Shown: piece after piece, positions 21,837 through 32,492 of the stretch | How positions within the stretch are numbered: position 1 is the stretch's first letter | Layout: each line of letters begins with the position of its first letter | DNA from: Rana temporaria | Taxonomy: Eukaryota; Chordata; Amphibia; Anura; Ranidae | Direction of reading: 5' to 3' | NCBI RefSeq assembly: GCF_905171775.1 | Contig: NC_053499.1 | Location: 141,133,922 to 141,197,921, forward strand | Length of the DNA stretch: 64,000 nt | The notes under the pieces: model-generated | The model's input: only the letters and a program-made list of their open reading frames with translations | What the model was told of the DNA's origin: nothing | Database searches by the model: none | Program-made: the position numbers and the translations under genes

Positions 21837-23187
21837 GAGATTATTTTTTTAAGGAAGCCATGTGGAAGATTCAAAGGAAGTTAGGTTTTTGCCTGGTGCT
21901 ACAGTTACGAGAGATAAAAGGCACATTTTAAATATTGGCAAGAAAGCTAATGGAGTGAAAAGTCGATGTTGTTTGGCACCTTGGCAGAAATTAGTTCTCC
22001 CAAAAAGACATGTACGGAGCTGGAAAGGAATGTAAACCGCAGGGCATACATGACAGTATAGAAGGAACTACCGGAGGGTAATAGGTTAAAGGTGGGGGCG
22101 GGGACTGTTTAGATAAAATAAACTGGCCATTGCCTGATTGGTGGAGTTCAGTGCAGGACAGGGAGGAGCTGAATAAATATTGTAGGGAGGAGCGTGGTGA
22201 CATCAGTTTCAAGAGAAAAGTTGGTGGTGAAACGTGCCGCCCTCAGGATGACGGTTGGCGATTGGGGTCCTTGACGAGGGTCACAAATATGAGGTTTTTG
22301 ATAAAAAGGTGAGGACCCGTCTCACACATGGAGTCCTCCTGGTTTGTCTAGTCCCGTCTAGACTACCGGTTATTAAGGTGGGAGGGGTCTGTGGTCAGTT
22401 AGTAGTCCTTAAAGGTGGTGTTGCAACTGGGGACAGAATCCAGCACAGTTTGCAAAGGTTTGAATGAGGGTGCCGTCAAGGATCTGCAATCATTTTAGAG
22501 ATGGACATTTAAAGTGGAGGTTCACCCAAAAAAATAAATTTTTAACATTAGATTGGGCCTAATTACGGGACGCAGAATCTGGTGTTTTGTTTAAAATTGA
22601 TGCAGTACTTACCGTTTTAGAGATAGATGTTCTCCGTGGCTTCCGGGTATGGGCTGCGGGACTGGGCGTTCCTATTTGATTGACAGCCATCCGACGGTCG
22701 CATACAGCGCGTCACCAGATTCTGAAACGTCGGTGCGCAGGCGCCGTATAGAGCCGCACCGACGTTAGGCAACTCGTGACGCGCTGTATGCGACCGTCGG
22801 AAGGCTGTCAATCAAATAGGAACGCCCAGTCACGAAGACCATACCCGGAAGCGGCGGAGAAGATCTATCTCTAAAACGGTAAGTACTGCATCGATTTTAA
22901 ACAAAACACCCGATTCTGCTTCCCGTAATTAGGCCCAATCTAATGTTAAAAATTATTTTTCGGGTAAACTTCCGCTTTAAGAAGGTTTATGTCTTTGAGT
23001 TAATAAAGGGCCAAACGGCCATTTAAATCCAATACGGTGTCAGTGTCCTTACTGGGGGGAGAAAAAGGGGGTATTGGCAAATACATACTTGAGTTGGGGC
23101 GGTAAGTTATCTGAACTACCCTAGTCAAGATGTGTATTCTCTACAGAAGGATTTTCTAAATTTGGGCCAGAATCTTCACCAGTACTC
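21837..23187 (+). mobile_element. Retroelement-like segment of unknown family (copy at 39.1-40.2 kb)
   Basis: Text at 22330-22420 (GAGTCCTCCTGGTTTG, GGGTCTGTGGTCAGTTAG) and at 23000-23120 (TTAATAAAGGGCCAAACGG, GGTGTCAGTGTCCTTA) recurs in the same order at 39.1 and 40.07-40.2 kb. AATAAA falls next to a small GGCC hairpin, which resembles an LTR or 3'-terminal poly(A) region. No polymerase remains. A TTAA element (22513-22976) interrupts it. Confidence 0.5.
22513..22976. mobile_element. TTAA-flanked foldback transposon
   Basis: AGTGGAGGTTCACCC and GGGTAAACTTCCGCT termini are inverted with TTAA on both sides (22509-22512, 22977-22980). About 200-bp arms containing GACTGGGCGTTCCTATTTGA and its complement form one large hairpin. 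Related to 24355-24857 and 58115-58591. Kolobok-like by TTAA TSD and AGTGGAGGTTCACC ends. Confidence 0.88.
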
Positions 23188-23190
23188 TTA

Positions 23191-23471
23191 GGCCTCGTAC
23201 ACACGACAGAGATTCTCGGCAGAATTCGCCGAGAAACTCGGTCAAAACCCGGATTCTGCCGAGAATCTCTGTCGTCTGTACAGTTTTGGCTCGATGGAGC
23301 CGCCGAGGAGCTCGACGAGAAAATAGAGAACATGTTCTCTATTTTCTCGTTGGCCGCGTTGTTCTATAGGAGAAGGCGGCCCGCCGAGCTCCTCGGCGGC
23401 TTCATCCCAAAACGAGACGAGGAACTCGACGTGCCAAGCACGTCGAGTTCCTCTGTCGTGTGTACGGGGCC
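23191..23471. mobile_element. TWA-type MITE, almost perfect palindrome
   Basis: GGCCTCGTACACACGACAGA and TCTGTCGTGTGTACGGGGCC termini are flanked by TTA (23188-23190, 23472-23474). Inner GAGAACATGTTCTC with AATAGAGAACATG arms makes nearly the whole 281 bp self-complementary. Confidence 0.88.
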
Positions 23472-23499
23472 TTACATTTTCAGAGATCGTATCTGTTCA

Positions 23500-23886
23500 T
23501 AATGCACAACAAGGCAAATTACATTATATAGCAGAGGTCATTTTTTGGTTAATGGATTAGTGCAGAGCTGAAGGTTTTGGTAATGTTAGTCATAATGCTA
23601 TACTGTGGGTGGTCTGATATCGAGCTGTACAAAAGTGATGGCCTTCATTCAGGGAACTGAGCCTTTTATAGAATTCAGGCGTTTTTTGGACATGTATTTA
23701 AACTGAGAAATTAGAGCATTTAAATAATAAGGAGCACTTCTGTCCCCAGCAGGTTATAACAAATTTGAGGTTTTGTGTTGCTAAGGACTTGACTGATGGG
23801 GTGATCACTTCAGTTAAAGAGTTGGGTTTTAAAAATACAGCAGTAGATAGCAGTGTTTGTCATGTCATGTGCACTAATGCTCGTAG
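23500..23886 (+). pseudogene. CR1-like LINE, 5' remnant of ORF2
   Basis: The last bases translate in frame to CHVMCTNARS, matching the C/TNARS motif that opens the endonuclease domain of CR1/L2-type LINE ORF2 proteins. Upstream text to 23500 has no clear domain and may be ORF1/ORF2 leader. The frame continues after two TTAA elements at 24862. It is a dead copy with stops. Confidence 0.65.
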
Positions 23887-23890
23887 TTAA

Positions 23891-24350
23891 AGGGTCACTA
23901 AAGGAATTTTTTTTTTTAGCTAAATAGCTTCCTTTACCTTACTGCAGTCCTGGTTTCATGTCCTCATTGTTCGTTTTTGCTTTCATGTTGCTGTAATTCC
24001 TCTCTGTTCTGGACACATCCTGGTTGCCTGTTTCCTGATGACCACAGTACTGGGAGATTTCTCACGGTGGTCACTAATCAAGGAGCTGTGTGTAAAACGA
24101 AACTGGATTGGTGCTGAGGAGTTTTAGACAAAGTATCACTGCTCTCTATTGGCTGACTGCCCTCTAGTGGCTCTCTGTACATCAGAGAACCAGGAAACAA
24201 CAGCAAAAACGAAACTACACTGCAGGCACATTATATGATTGTTTTTTTATCTATTTGTAATCATTTTTAAAAGGAATCAGTTAACTATTATGTCTCTATG
24301 CCCTGTAAACAGTCATTTCAGCTAAAAAAACTTTTTCCTTTAGTGACCCT
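23891..24350. mobile_element. TTAA-flanked transposon A inside CR1
   Basis: AGGGTCACTAAAGGAA and CCTTTAGTGACCCT are inverted termini between TTAA at 23887-23890 and 24351-24354. The interior is AT-rich with no frame. The right TTAA is shared with transposon B. Confidence 0.9.
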
Positions 24351-24354
24351 TTAA

Positions 24355-24857
24355 AGCGGGAGTTCACCCGAAAAAAAATTTTAACATTAGATTGATGCTC
24401 ATTTTTTCAAGGGGAATCGGGTGTTTTTTTTTAAATCGAAGCAGTACATACTGTTTTAGAGATAGATCTTCTCCGCCGCTTCAGGTTATGGTCTTCGGGA
24501 CTGGGTGTTCCTATTTGATTGACAGGCTTCCGACAGGCTTCTGACGGTCGCATACATCGCGTCAGGAGTAGCCGAAAGAAGCCAAACGTCGGTGCGGCTC
24601 TATACGGCGCCTGCGCACCGACGTTCGGCTACTTTCGGAAAATCGTGACGCGATAGATGTGACCGTCGGAAGCCTGTCGGAAGCCTGTCAATCAAATAGG
24701 AACGCCCAGTCCCGCAGCCCATACCCGGAAGCGGCGGAGAAGATCTCTCTCTAAAACAGTAAGTACTGCTTCGATTTAAAAAAAAACACCCGATTCCCCT
24801 TGACAAAATGAGCATCAATCTAATGTTAAAAATTTAGTTTTTGGGTGAACCTCCACT
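24355..24857. mobile_element. TTAA-flanked foldback transposon B inside CR1
   Basis: AGCGGGAGTTCACCCG and GGGTGAACCTCCACT are inverted termini between TTAA at 24351-24354 and 24858-24861. The arms carry GACTGGGTGTTCCTATTTGA and its near-complement, so it folds as one hairpin. Same family as 22513-22976. Confidence 0.9.
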
Positions 24858-24861
24858 TTAA

Positions 24862-25322
24862 GGCAAAAAGTTTTGTGAGCTGACAGCTCTTGTGTCCAAA
24901 GACAACTTGGACCTTGTTGCAATTACAGAGACATGGTTCAAGGGTTCAAATGAGTGGGAAATAACTATATAAGGGTATACACTATACAGGATTGACAGTA
25001 GGGAAGAGGGGGCGTGGGAGTTGCCATATATGTCAAAAATAGATAGCATAAAGCTAACATTAACTCAAAAAACAAATGAAATACTCAAAACCCTCTAGGT
25101 CAGCCTTCCAACCACAGCGGGATCTTTCCTTAGAATTGGTGTAGTATACAGACCCCCAAAACAGATGATACCTTGCTGTTTAATGAGATAACTCAAATGG
25201 CATTGAAGGGAGAGGTTTTGATTATGGGTGACTTCAACATGCCTAACATTAACTGGAATTCTCAAACTGCTATTACACGCAAGACCAGGGATGTAATGGA
25301 AGCACTTTTGGGGTTTCTCTAT
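24862..25322 (+). pseudogene. CR1-like LINE endonuclease remnant
   Basis: In frame from 24862 it reads GKKFCELTALVSKDN and then LDLVAITETWF, the APE-type endonuclease signature (catalytic E in TETW). Later RIGVVYRPP and LIMGDFNMPNINW follow, the expected downstream metal/DNA-binding motifs of CR1/L2 endonucleases. Stops (for example TATATAAGG near 24970) and frame shifts make it a pseudogene. The reverse transcriptase is missing apart from a scrap near 25583. A plus-strand frame at 25173-25361 is part of this remnant. Confidence 0.85.
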
Positions 25323-25579
25323 GTAGCGCCTGTGTACTTTTCAGTACAAGTGCTATACTAAATTTAGTTGGGGGATGAGAGAGTTACCTTGCTCTCATCC
25401 GTGTTGTTTTATTAAATTGGGTTCTGTCAGTTCTGGGCTGTCCTGTGGGTCGTCCTGTGTCCTGGAGGTGTAGTTATGCCTCTGGGTGAAGTTCCCCATG
25501 ACTGTCAGACAGCTAATTTTGTACCAATCCACGAAAAGGTTAGCAAGGTAGACGCTGTCGGCCAGCAAGCTCAGCATCT
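25323..25579. mobile_element. LTR-like insertion in the CR1 remnant
   Basis: TGTAGCGCCTGTGTACTTTT has the same TGTAGCRCC start as the outer solo LTR at 10363. It ends near CATCTGTTGTAG, after which CR1-like coding text resumes. No TSD or full LTR end is visible, so the limits are approximate. Confidence 0.45.
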
Positions 25580-25582
25580 GTT

Positions 25583-25625
25583 GTAGTCAAGTTAATGGAA
25601 TCACTCCTGAAAAGAAGGATCATCA
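25583..25625 (+). pseudogene. CR1-like reverse-transcriptase scrap
   Basis: The translation KLMESLLKRRI resembles a conserved helix in CR1-type reverse transcriptases. It lies downstream of the endonuclease remnant in the same orientation, so the LINE lost most of its RT by deletion. Confidence 0.5.
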
Positions 25626-25628
25626 CTT

Positions 25629-26458
25629 AAAGTGGTAGTAAACCGCTTAAAAAAAACTGCCCCCCGGTAGTTTAAGTCATAATCTGCTAATATGCATCGC
25701 ATACTAGCACATTATAACAGACTTACCTGAAAACAAAGCCCAGTCACTGTGTCCAATCTGGTCTGGCAGAAAAGTGGATACTTTCCTCTGTATCTCGCTG
25801 GTTCTGATCGGAGGAAAGTCAGGGGCCCCTGGAAGAAGTCATTCGTGTGACGAAACGGCGTAGGGAGGAGCGGCGTGCTGACGTCACCACGATCCACGCT
25901 GTCTACCCGGAAGGACGAGCGGACAGCAGAGCCGGCCGGCTAATATTGTTTATCGCACTTTTTAACCTACATACATGTGAGTGTATTACCATTTTATATT
26001 AAATACTTTAAAACGATATCACACCATGTCAGTGTTTTTCTCCTCTGGGTTACATCTATGGAGAAAGATGGTCTGATATAGAAGATTGGTGAAACGGGAG
26101 AGAGAGTGACAGTTTATCCAGGATCCCTATTGACCTATGTGTTTACATGCCTGATTTATTTCTTGCTCTGGTAAGCAGTTGGTACATAAGTGGTGGGGGA
26201 TTCTGTCATCTGATTCACAAGATTTTGCCTGGATATCTAGCTTCACCTATTCGGAGAACTTTCTGTCACTTCCTGCAATCTTCTGTGATACATCCTATAT
26301 GGACTTTTGCACAACTTTTTTCAGTTTTAATGCACTGGGGTTTTGTGTGCACATAGCATAATTGAATGTTTATGTTGGTTCAATTTGCAGCGCAGCTTTT
26401 CTTTATAATAATAGATCTCCTGCTGAGCAAAATCAGATTCAGCCCTTGTGAAAGCGGC
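25629..26458 (+). mobile_element. TTAA-type start then probable Penelope-like terminus
   Basis: CTTAAAGTGGTAGTAAACCGC at 25629 is a TTAA-type terminus. From about 25810 a decayed hammerhead-like motif (CTGGAAGA, GTCATTCGTGTGAC, GAAACGGCGTAGGG) is followed by an AT-rich tail like the PLE arm. Frames at 26147-26361 have no recognisable domain. Confidence 0.4.
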
Positions 26459-26462
26459 CTAA

Positions 26463-26862
26463 TGCCCCGTACACACGGCCGGGTTTTCCGACGGGAAAAC
26501 TACAGAGAGAGCATTTGGCTGGGAATCCCGGCCGTGTGTATGCTCCCTCACAGTTTTTCCGACGGGAAAACTGCCAAACCCGCCAGACAAAAAAAAAAGC
26601 GAACCAGCTCTGATTTCCGACTGACTTTTTTCCGTCAGAAAACGCGGGCCGTGTGTAGCAGAAATTGGCCATTTGTGTCCATTTACCTGTGGAGCCTAAA
26701 CACGGTCAGGATTCCCGAGGAAAAGCTCTCATCTGAGTATTCCCGACGGGAAAACCGATCGTCTGTACGGGGGAAAAGTAGAGAGCAGGTTCTCGGGTTT
26801 TACTCCTTGGGATTTCCGACTGACCTTTTCCTGTCAGGAATCCCGGTCGTGTGTGCTAGGCA
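26463..26862. mobile_element. TWA-type foldback MITE, copy 6
   Basis: It begins TGCCCCGTACACACGGCCGG after TAA and ends GTCGTGTGTGCTAGGCA before ATA. Repeated TTTTCCGACGGGAAAAC palindromes fill the interior. The frame at 26366-26866 is an artefact. Confidence 0.8.
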
Positions 26863-26869
26863 ATAGAGT

Positions 26870-27089
26870 TCTTTGGGTCACTACATCATATCCAGAGCAT
26901 GAGGATGTAAACGTGCCCTTTGTACTTTCTGAGGAATATGGGATTAACCCTTACAGATGCCAGCTTGCCACACTAAAATATTACTTTTGGATAGACTAGT
27001 CTTCTAAAACACACACAAAATACATGTATGGTACGTTTTACTTGTTTAACCATTCCTCCTTTTGAAACATATTCACTCGGGAATTGCTA
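26870..27089. other. Short unique sequence
   Basis: AT-rich with no features. Confidence 0.4.
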
Positions 27090-27574
27090 CCGTGTTTCCC
27101 CGAAAATAAGCCCAGGTCTTATATTAATTTTGGCAACAAATAACACAGTAGGGCTTATTTTTGGGGTAGGTCTTACCATGTAATGTGCTGTCTTCTCTCC
27201 CCCTCTCTCTCTCTCTCTGCCTGACAGGAATCCCCAGTGTAAACTGAGTTAAAATGCTTGTAAAATCCTATAATACACTCCATTACAGTAGCATATTATG
27301 TACAATGTGTGTGTTTCTGTAATATAATTGTGCCAAATACCTTCGTTAGCGCCGTTCGACGCTTCTGTAACCCGCCGGAGCTCTCTTCCCCGCAATTATA
27401 TTACAGAAACACACACATTGAACATTATATACTACTGTAATAGAGTGGATTATAGGATGTTACAAACATTTTAAACTAGGGCTTATTTTTGGGGTAGGGC
27501 TTATATTTCAGCCCTCCTGGAAAATAACGCTAGGTCTTATTTTCAGGGTAGGTCTTATTTTTGGGGAAACACGG
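27090..27574. mobile_element. TA-flanked MITE (CCGTGTTTCCCCGAAAATA family)
   Basis: CCGTGTTTCCCCGAAAATAA and TTTTTGGGGAAACACGG are inverted termini flanked by TA (27088-27089, 27575-27576). The centre holds a long inverted repeat around GTGTGTTTCTGTAATATAAT. TA flanks fit a Tc1/mariner-type MITE, though the superfamily is unproven. Confidence 0.8.
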
Positions 27575-27576
27575 TA

Positions 27577-28281
27577 GTAAAGTGCATCAAGCTAGTTTTT
27601 TTGATGGTGAAATGGTGAAAACTGCCCCACATCAAAAACAGTAGTACGGAACTGTGTCTATGACCCTTGTGCAGTAGATTGTACCTAGAGTTTAGAACTG
27701 TAAATGGGCCCCTTGTACTATCTCAGGAATATAGAATTAACACTTACAGATACGTGACAGCTTTAGAACTGGGATGATGCTCAGTCTTTTTCGAGATTTA
27801 CTTTTGGAAGCTTACTCGGGCTGTATTTATACATTCAGGGAGGATCTGCTTTGAAAGGTTAGCTCATCATTTCCAATGCATCTTAAATGTAACCCTGTCA
27901 GATGTGAGCTGTTTGGAGTAAGCTCCCCGCTGAGACCATTTTAGTCAGGCTTCAGACAGAAAATTAAACCTCTGCTGAAAGCCGAATTTTGACTTTGTTA
28001 TTTAAAACCCACTACAGGCTGAACCAAAAAAAAAAGCAGAGACCTCGGAAGAGGATCACAGGTTGAAGGCGCACTGAGGTCCTTGTGAAACAGAGCCAGA
28101 CAGGAAAACGCAGCATGGTGCATTTGTAATGCGTTCGGCTGGACCAGAATCTAAGAGAGCTGGAAAGTGAGAATTTCTAAAGCTGACAGCTACCATCAGT
28201 CATATAGTTGCTGCGCAGTGCCAGAATCTATCCCTGGAGTTGGCAGGCACACAAGCTTTGGTGCCCAAGGCAACATCTATC
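27577..28281. other. Unique sequence
   Basis: Near 27660-27760 it echoes 26880-26960 (GGGCCCCTTGTACTATCTCAG versus GTGCCCTTTGTACTTTCTGAG), an old local duplication. No coding signal. Confidence 0.4.
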
Positions 28282-28289
28282 TTCTAGAG

Positions 28290-28727
28290 CAGGGGTCTCC
28301 AAACTTTCTAAGCAAAGGGCCAGTTTACTGTCCTTCAGACTTTAGGGGGGCCAGACTATGGGAGGTACAAGTAGAAAATGCCCCAGCATCAATGGAAATA
28401 AACAATTCCTCAGGCTTGGTGGTCAGTAGGAGTAAAAAAAATTACAATGCATGCGTAGTTAGTAGATTAAGGGATGATGCCCCATCATTGGTACTGGTGG
28501 GAGGAATAGCACCCATCATTGGCGTCAATGGAATAAATTATGCACAACCATTGGTGTCAGTGGGGGGAAAAATGCCCCACTACTGGTGTCAGTGGAAGGA
28601 GCCTCATCCTTGTTGATAGTGGGAGGAACAATGCCTCATATCAGTTTGAGGATCTGTGACCAAAGGGCCGAATAAAGTCAAGAAAAGGGTCACATCCGGC
28701 CCATGGGCCACAGTTTGGAGACCACTG
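28290..28727. mobile_element. hAT-type MITE (CAGGGGTCTCCAAAC family)
   Basis: CAGGGGTCTCCAAACTTTCT and CACAGTTTGGAGACCACTG are inverted termini. Flanks TTCTAGAG (28282-28289) and TTCTAATC (28728-28735) form an imperfect 8-bp TSD. The interior has a GGGATGATGCCCCATCATTG-type repeat. The plus-strand frame at 28167-28616 is not a gene. Confidence 0.85.
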
Positions 28728-28735
28728 TTCTAATC

Positions 28736-28962
28736 CTTCAAATACTTTTCCAGTCTGAGAGAACCCTCCGCAAATAATTTTCATATTTTAAAGCTCACAG
28801 TACATTTGTCGGAACATTACTGGGACGGATGCTTCTTACACTTGAAGTCATTGGGAAGAATATACCCTTACAGACAGCTAAAAAGATAATTGTTTTCAAT
28901 GGTAATTTATCCAAGAAGCAGAAATTGCTCAAAGAGCCCCAGTGTAACCTCTGGAAGAACTC
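28736..28962. other. Unique sequence interrupted by a MITE
   Basis: Balanced composition. Continues after the MITE at 29380. Unassigned. Confidence 0.35.
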
Positions 28963-28965
28963 TAA

Positions 28966-29376
28966 TGCCCCGTACACACGACCGGTCTTCCCGTCGGAAA
29001 AAAAAACAATGGAATTCCTCTCAAGCCTGCCTTGCATACACACGGTCACACAAAAGTCCGGTGAACTTTTGACTGCCAAAAACGCGGTGACGTAAAAGAC
29101 TACGACGAGCCGACAAAATGAAGTTCTATGCTTCCCAGCAAGCGTCAAATTGTTTCCGAGCATGCATGTTTTTTTTCCCGTCGGAAAAGCATACAGACAA
29201 ACAGTTTTTCCACTAGGATTTTTTCCTGACGGGAAAAAAAGAGATCCTGTTCTCTTTTTTTTTGGCAGTTTTCCTGTGGAAAAAAGTCAGATGGAGCATA
29301 CACACAGTCAGTATTCCCGACAAAAAGCTCTCATCGCAGTTTTTCCGACGGGAAAACCGGTCGTGTGTACGGGGCA
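28966..29376. mobile_element. TWA-type foldback MITE, copy 7
   Basis: TGCCCCGTACACACGACCGG and CCGGTCGTGTGTACGGGGCA are perfect inverted termini. TAA precedes and TTA follows. Internal TTTTTCCGACGGGAAAA words are shared with copy 6. Confidence 0.9.
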
Positions 29377-29379
29377 TTA

Positions 29380-29999
29380 GATTTCAGTAAACACTGGTTG
29401 AGAATGGTTGCTTGAGGACATATCTAGTAGTAGTTAGTCCTGTTCAAATAGACTTGTTCTGTAATGTCCAAGACATTTTGCAGCTTATCTTCTTCATGAC
29501 TGAAGGACCTGCAGAATGCAGAGGCTCCGATTATCTATAAAACATTAAACACTTGACCAATCCCCCCTTCCAAAATGACACATTTTATTTGAGGTTGAAT
29601 GGCGATAGCAGCCTTTTAATACAAACCATTAAATACAACAAGAAAACAAGTTTAATGCATATAATACAGTCAATGCATAACAAATAAACCAACATCAGTC
29701 CGGTCTAAGGTCTTTGAAGGCCTATATGTTCACAATTAAACGGTTGTATCTGCCACCCAATCAAAGGCCCCCAGCCGCAATTACACCGGTTCAGGGACAA
29801 TTAACCACTTACGTACTACAAGATACAACCTAATTAATTCCCTCTCTGCAGACCGGCCAATGGGATCACCAACCCCCCTGTGAAAAGGGCTAAGGAGGCA
29901 ACAGGTTTAAATATACAGTACACATCAGCTGCTTTAGTTCCTGGCTGCCTGAGCCTACAAGAATTTATAACTGGGACCATAATTGATAACTGACCTCCT
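29380..29999. other. Unassigned sequence
   Basis: No clear ends. AATACAAACCATTAAATACAAC near 29620 hints at an old AT-rich repeat. Confidence 0.35.
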
Positions 30000-30990
30000 T
30001 CCATCTCTCTCACTCTCTCTCTCTCTCACCCAGGGGTGGACTGACCATTTAAGCACTCAGGCACTGCCCGAGGGCCCCATGCCACCAGCGGGCCCCATCA
30101 GGGCTGCCAGGCTCAGTAAAACCAGGGACAGTATGTAAAAATCTGTGTTTTTTTTTACATCTGTCCCTGATATGTCTGATACTGACATGCTTTTGATGTG
30201 AAAATCTCGAGATTCTAGCTGCCCTGCCTCTGCACTGCCTCCTGGCGTGGTGGCCATCTGTATGCCCGGGGGCCCCATAATCTTCTATTGCCCCGGGGCC
30301 CCATGAGTTGTCAGTCCGCCCCTGCTCTCACCCCTCTCTCTCACCCATCTCTCTCTCATCCCCTCTCTCTCACCCCTCTCTTCCCCGTATCACTCTTACC
30401 CCCCCTCTTTCTCTCACCTCCTCTTCCTCTCACCCACTCTCCCCCCCCCGTCGTTCACCTCCCTATCTCCCCCACTCTCTCTCTCACCCCCTCTCTCTCC
30501 TCTCTCTCTTCCCCATTTCACTCTCACCCCCCTCTCTCTTCCCCGTTTCACTCTCACCCCCCTCTTTCTCTCACCCACTCTCCCCTCCCCCTCATTCACC
30601 TACCTCTCTCCCCCACTCTCTCTCACACCCTCTCTCTCTCACCCCCTCTCTCTTCCCCCTTTCACTCATACCCCCTCTCTCTCTACCCCCCCCCCTTCCC
30701 CGTTTCACTCTCATTCCCCTTTTTCTCTCACCCTTCTGTCTCTCACCTCCTCTTCCTATCACCCACACTCCCCTCCCTCTCATTCACCTCCCTCTCTCCC
30801 CCATTTTCTCTCTCACCCCCTCTCTCTTTACTCTCTCTCTCTCTCTCTCTCTTCCCCATTTCACTCTCACCCCCTCTCTCTTCCCAGTTTCAATCTCACC
30901 CCCCTCTCTCCCTCACACTTCTCTCTCTCGCCTCCTCTTCCTCTCCCCCTCCCCCTTGTTCACCTCCCTCCCCCCCCCACTTCTTTCCCC
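30000..30990. repeat. CT-rich low-complexity array split by a hAT MITE
   Basis: (CTCTCACCCC)-like units with CTCTTCCCCNTTTCA variants extend on both sides of the insertion at 30031-30324. The plus strand is almost pure pyrimidine, so two or more frames remain open (for example 30288-31145) and give Ser/Pro/Leu-rich pseudo-proteins. Not a gene. Confidence 0.93.
30031..30324. mobile_element. hAT-type MITE with 8-bp TSD
   Basis: CAGGGGTGGACTGACC and TCAGTCCGCCCCTG are inverted termini. CTCTCACC is repeated at 30023-30030 and 30325-30332, though the CT-rich surroundings weaken this evidence. About 90% like 17610-17906 by eye. Confidence 0.85.
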
Positions 30991-31617
30991 CTTCAGGAGG
31001 TGGGGTTGGGGGCCCCGTGATTTCTACCAACAGCCCTGTAGATAGTCCAAGAATGGGAGTTGTAAAAAGGTTATGGTTCCATGGGGTGGTTTCACACATT
31101 TTTACACCCTCCAATCTGTTCTTGAACAATCAACATCTGCCTTAATATATTCCATGGTGATTGAATCAAAGACACTGAGTTATTTGTGCAGCTATAAATG
31201 CTGGGATTTTTTCCCAACAAACATTAGAACTGAAGAAGCACCTTGGATAAGCACATCAACCACAGTGCTACCCGATGATGTGAATTCTTCTCATTGGTTT
31301 TTACAAAATGTCCATTAGTGGAGTACCTACAGGATCCAGAAGACTTTAAGCAAGGAATGTCATGACATCACAATGTAAGGGCAGGAACAAGATCAGTAAG
31401 CAGGCCTGGACTACAGTGAGAAATTACTGATCTCCTCTACAGAGTATCACATGTCTGCATGAAGGCAGGTAGTGGTTAATGCTGTCCCAGACAGGAAGTT
31501 GAGTCAATTGTGCTTCCTGGGTTTTTCTTGGTGGATTTTCATGGGCCTGACCCTCCACTCAATCCTGTGTGCTATAAAAGAGACAGAGGTCTGGACCCTG
31601 GGGACCCAAGAGGATTT
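30991..31617. other. Unassigned sequence
   Basis: No transposon termini or coding domains seen. Confidence 0.35.
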
Positions 31618-31835
31618 GTGTAGCTTAAGGTGGCCAGATTTTTTAAATGAAATCCGGGGCCATTTTTTTTATTGGCAAATGGTAAACTATTTTATATGCA
31701 TATTTTCCTCAAATTATCAATGCATTCAGTGGTGTAGTGTGGGTTGTCAGCACCCGGGACAAGGCAAGAAATTTGCACCCCCCCGCCAGACTTTTAGCAC
31801 TCCATGAGTCCCTTTCACTAATACAGTAGTACTGA

Positions 31836-32233
31836 CTAGACATGTGCATTCGTTTTCGTTAGAATACATTTTCTTCCAAAAATCTGGTATTTCGAAAACG
31901 AAAGCGCAAGAAAACCGAAAGATCCGACATAAAAAATGCTTTATTTTCGTTTTCGTTGCGGTAAGAATGACGCTGATCAGATCCGACGATTTTCGATGCT
32001 TTGTCGAATTTTCGTCGTTGAATTCCTACCTATTCACTGTATTCAGATACAGTGAATAGGTAGGAATTCAACGACGAAAATTCGACAAAGCATCGAAAAC
32101 CTTTGGATTTTCGGACGAAAACTTTCCCAACGAAAATGAAATAAATCTAAACGATTTTCGGGAGTAACAAAATATATTTATTTTCCGGACGAAAACAAAA
32201 TAACAAAATGAAATATTTCAGTCTGCACATGTC
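31836..32233. mobile_element. Foldback MITE with CTAGACATGTGCA ends
   Basis: CTAGACATGTGCATTCG and TGCACATGTC termini are inverted. TAGTACTGA occurs at 31827-31835 and 32234-32242, an apparent TSD of 8-9 bp. The centre CACTGTATTCAGATACAGTG makes the whole element one hairpin with repeated CGAAAAC/GTTTTCG words. The TSD could partly reflect the TACTGACC array that follows. Confidence 0.78.
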
Positions 32234-32236
32234 TAG

Positions 32237-32492
32237 TACTGACCAACTTGATTCCTACACTGACCTACCTGATTTCTACACTGACTAACCTGATCCTTAC
32301 ACTGACCTACCCGATTCCTACACTGACCACTACACTGACCAACCTGATTCCTACACTGACCTACCTGATTTCTACGTTGACCACTACACTGACCTACCTG
32401 ATTCCTACACTATCCACTACACTAACCTACCTGATTCCTACACTAATCTACCTGATCCCTACACTGACCACTACACAGACCTACCTGGTACT
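32237..32492. repeat. Tandem array (TACACTGACCTACCTGATTCC)
   Basis: Units of about 12-30 bp built from ACTGACC and TACCTGATTCC words. The frame at 32248-32943 begins here as a repeat artefact. Confidence 0.85.

Noticed and set aside
30288..31145. Ser/Pro/Leu-rich open frames of 245-285 residues
   Set aside because: The plus strand is almost all C and T, so stop codons (which need A or G) cannot occur.
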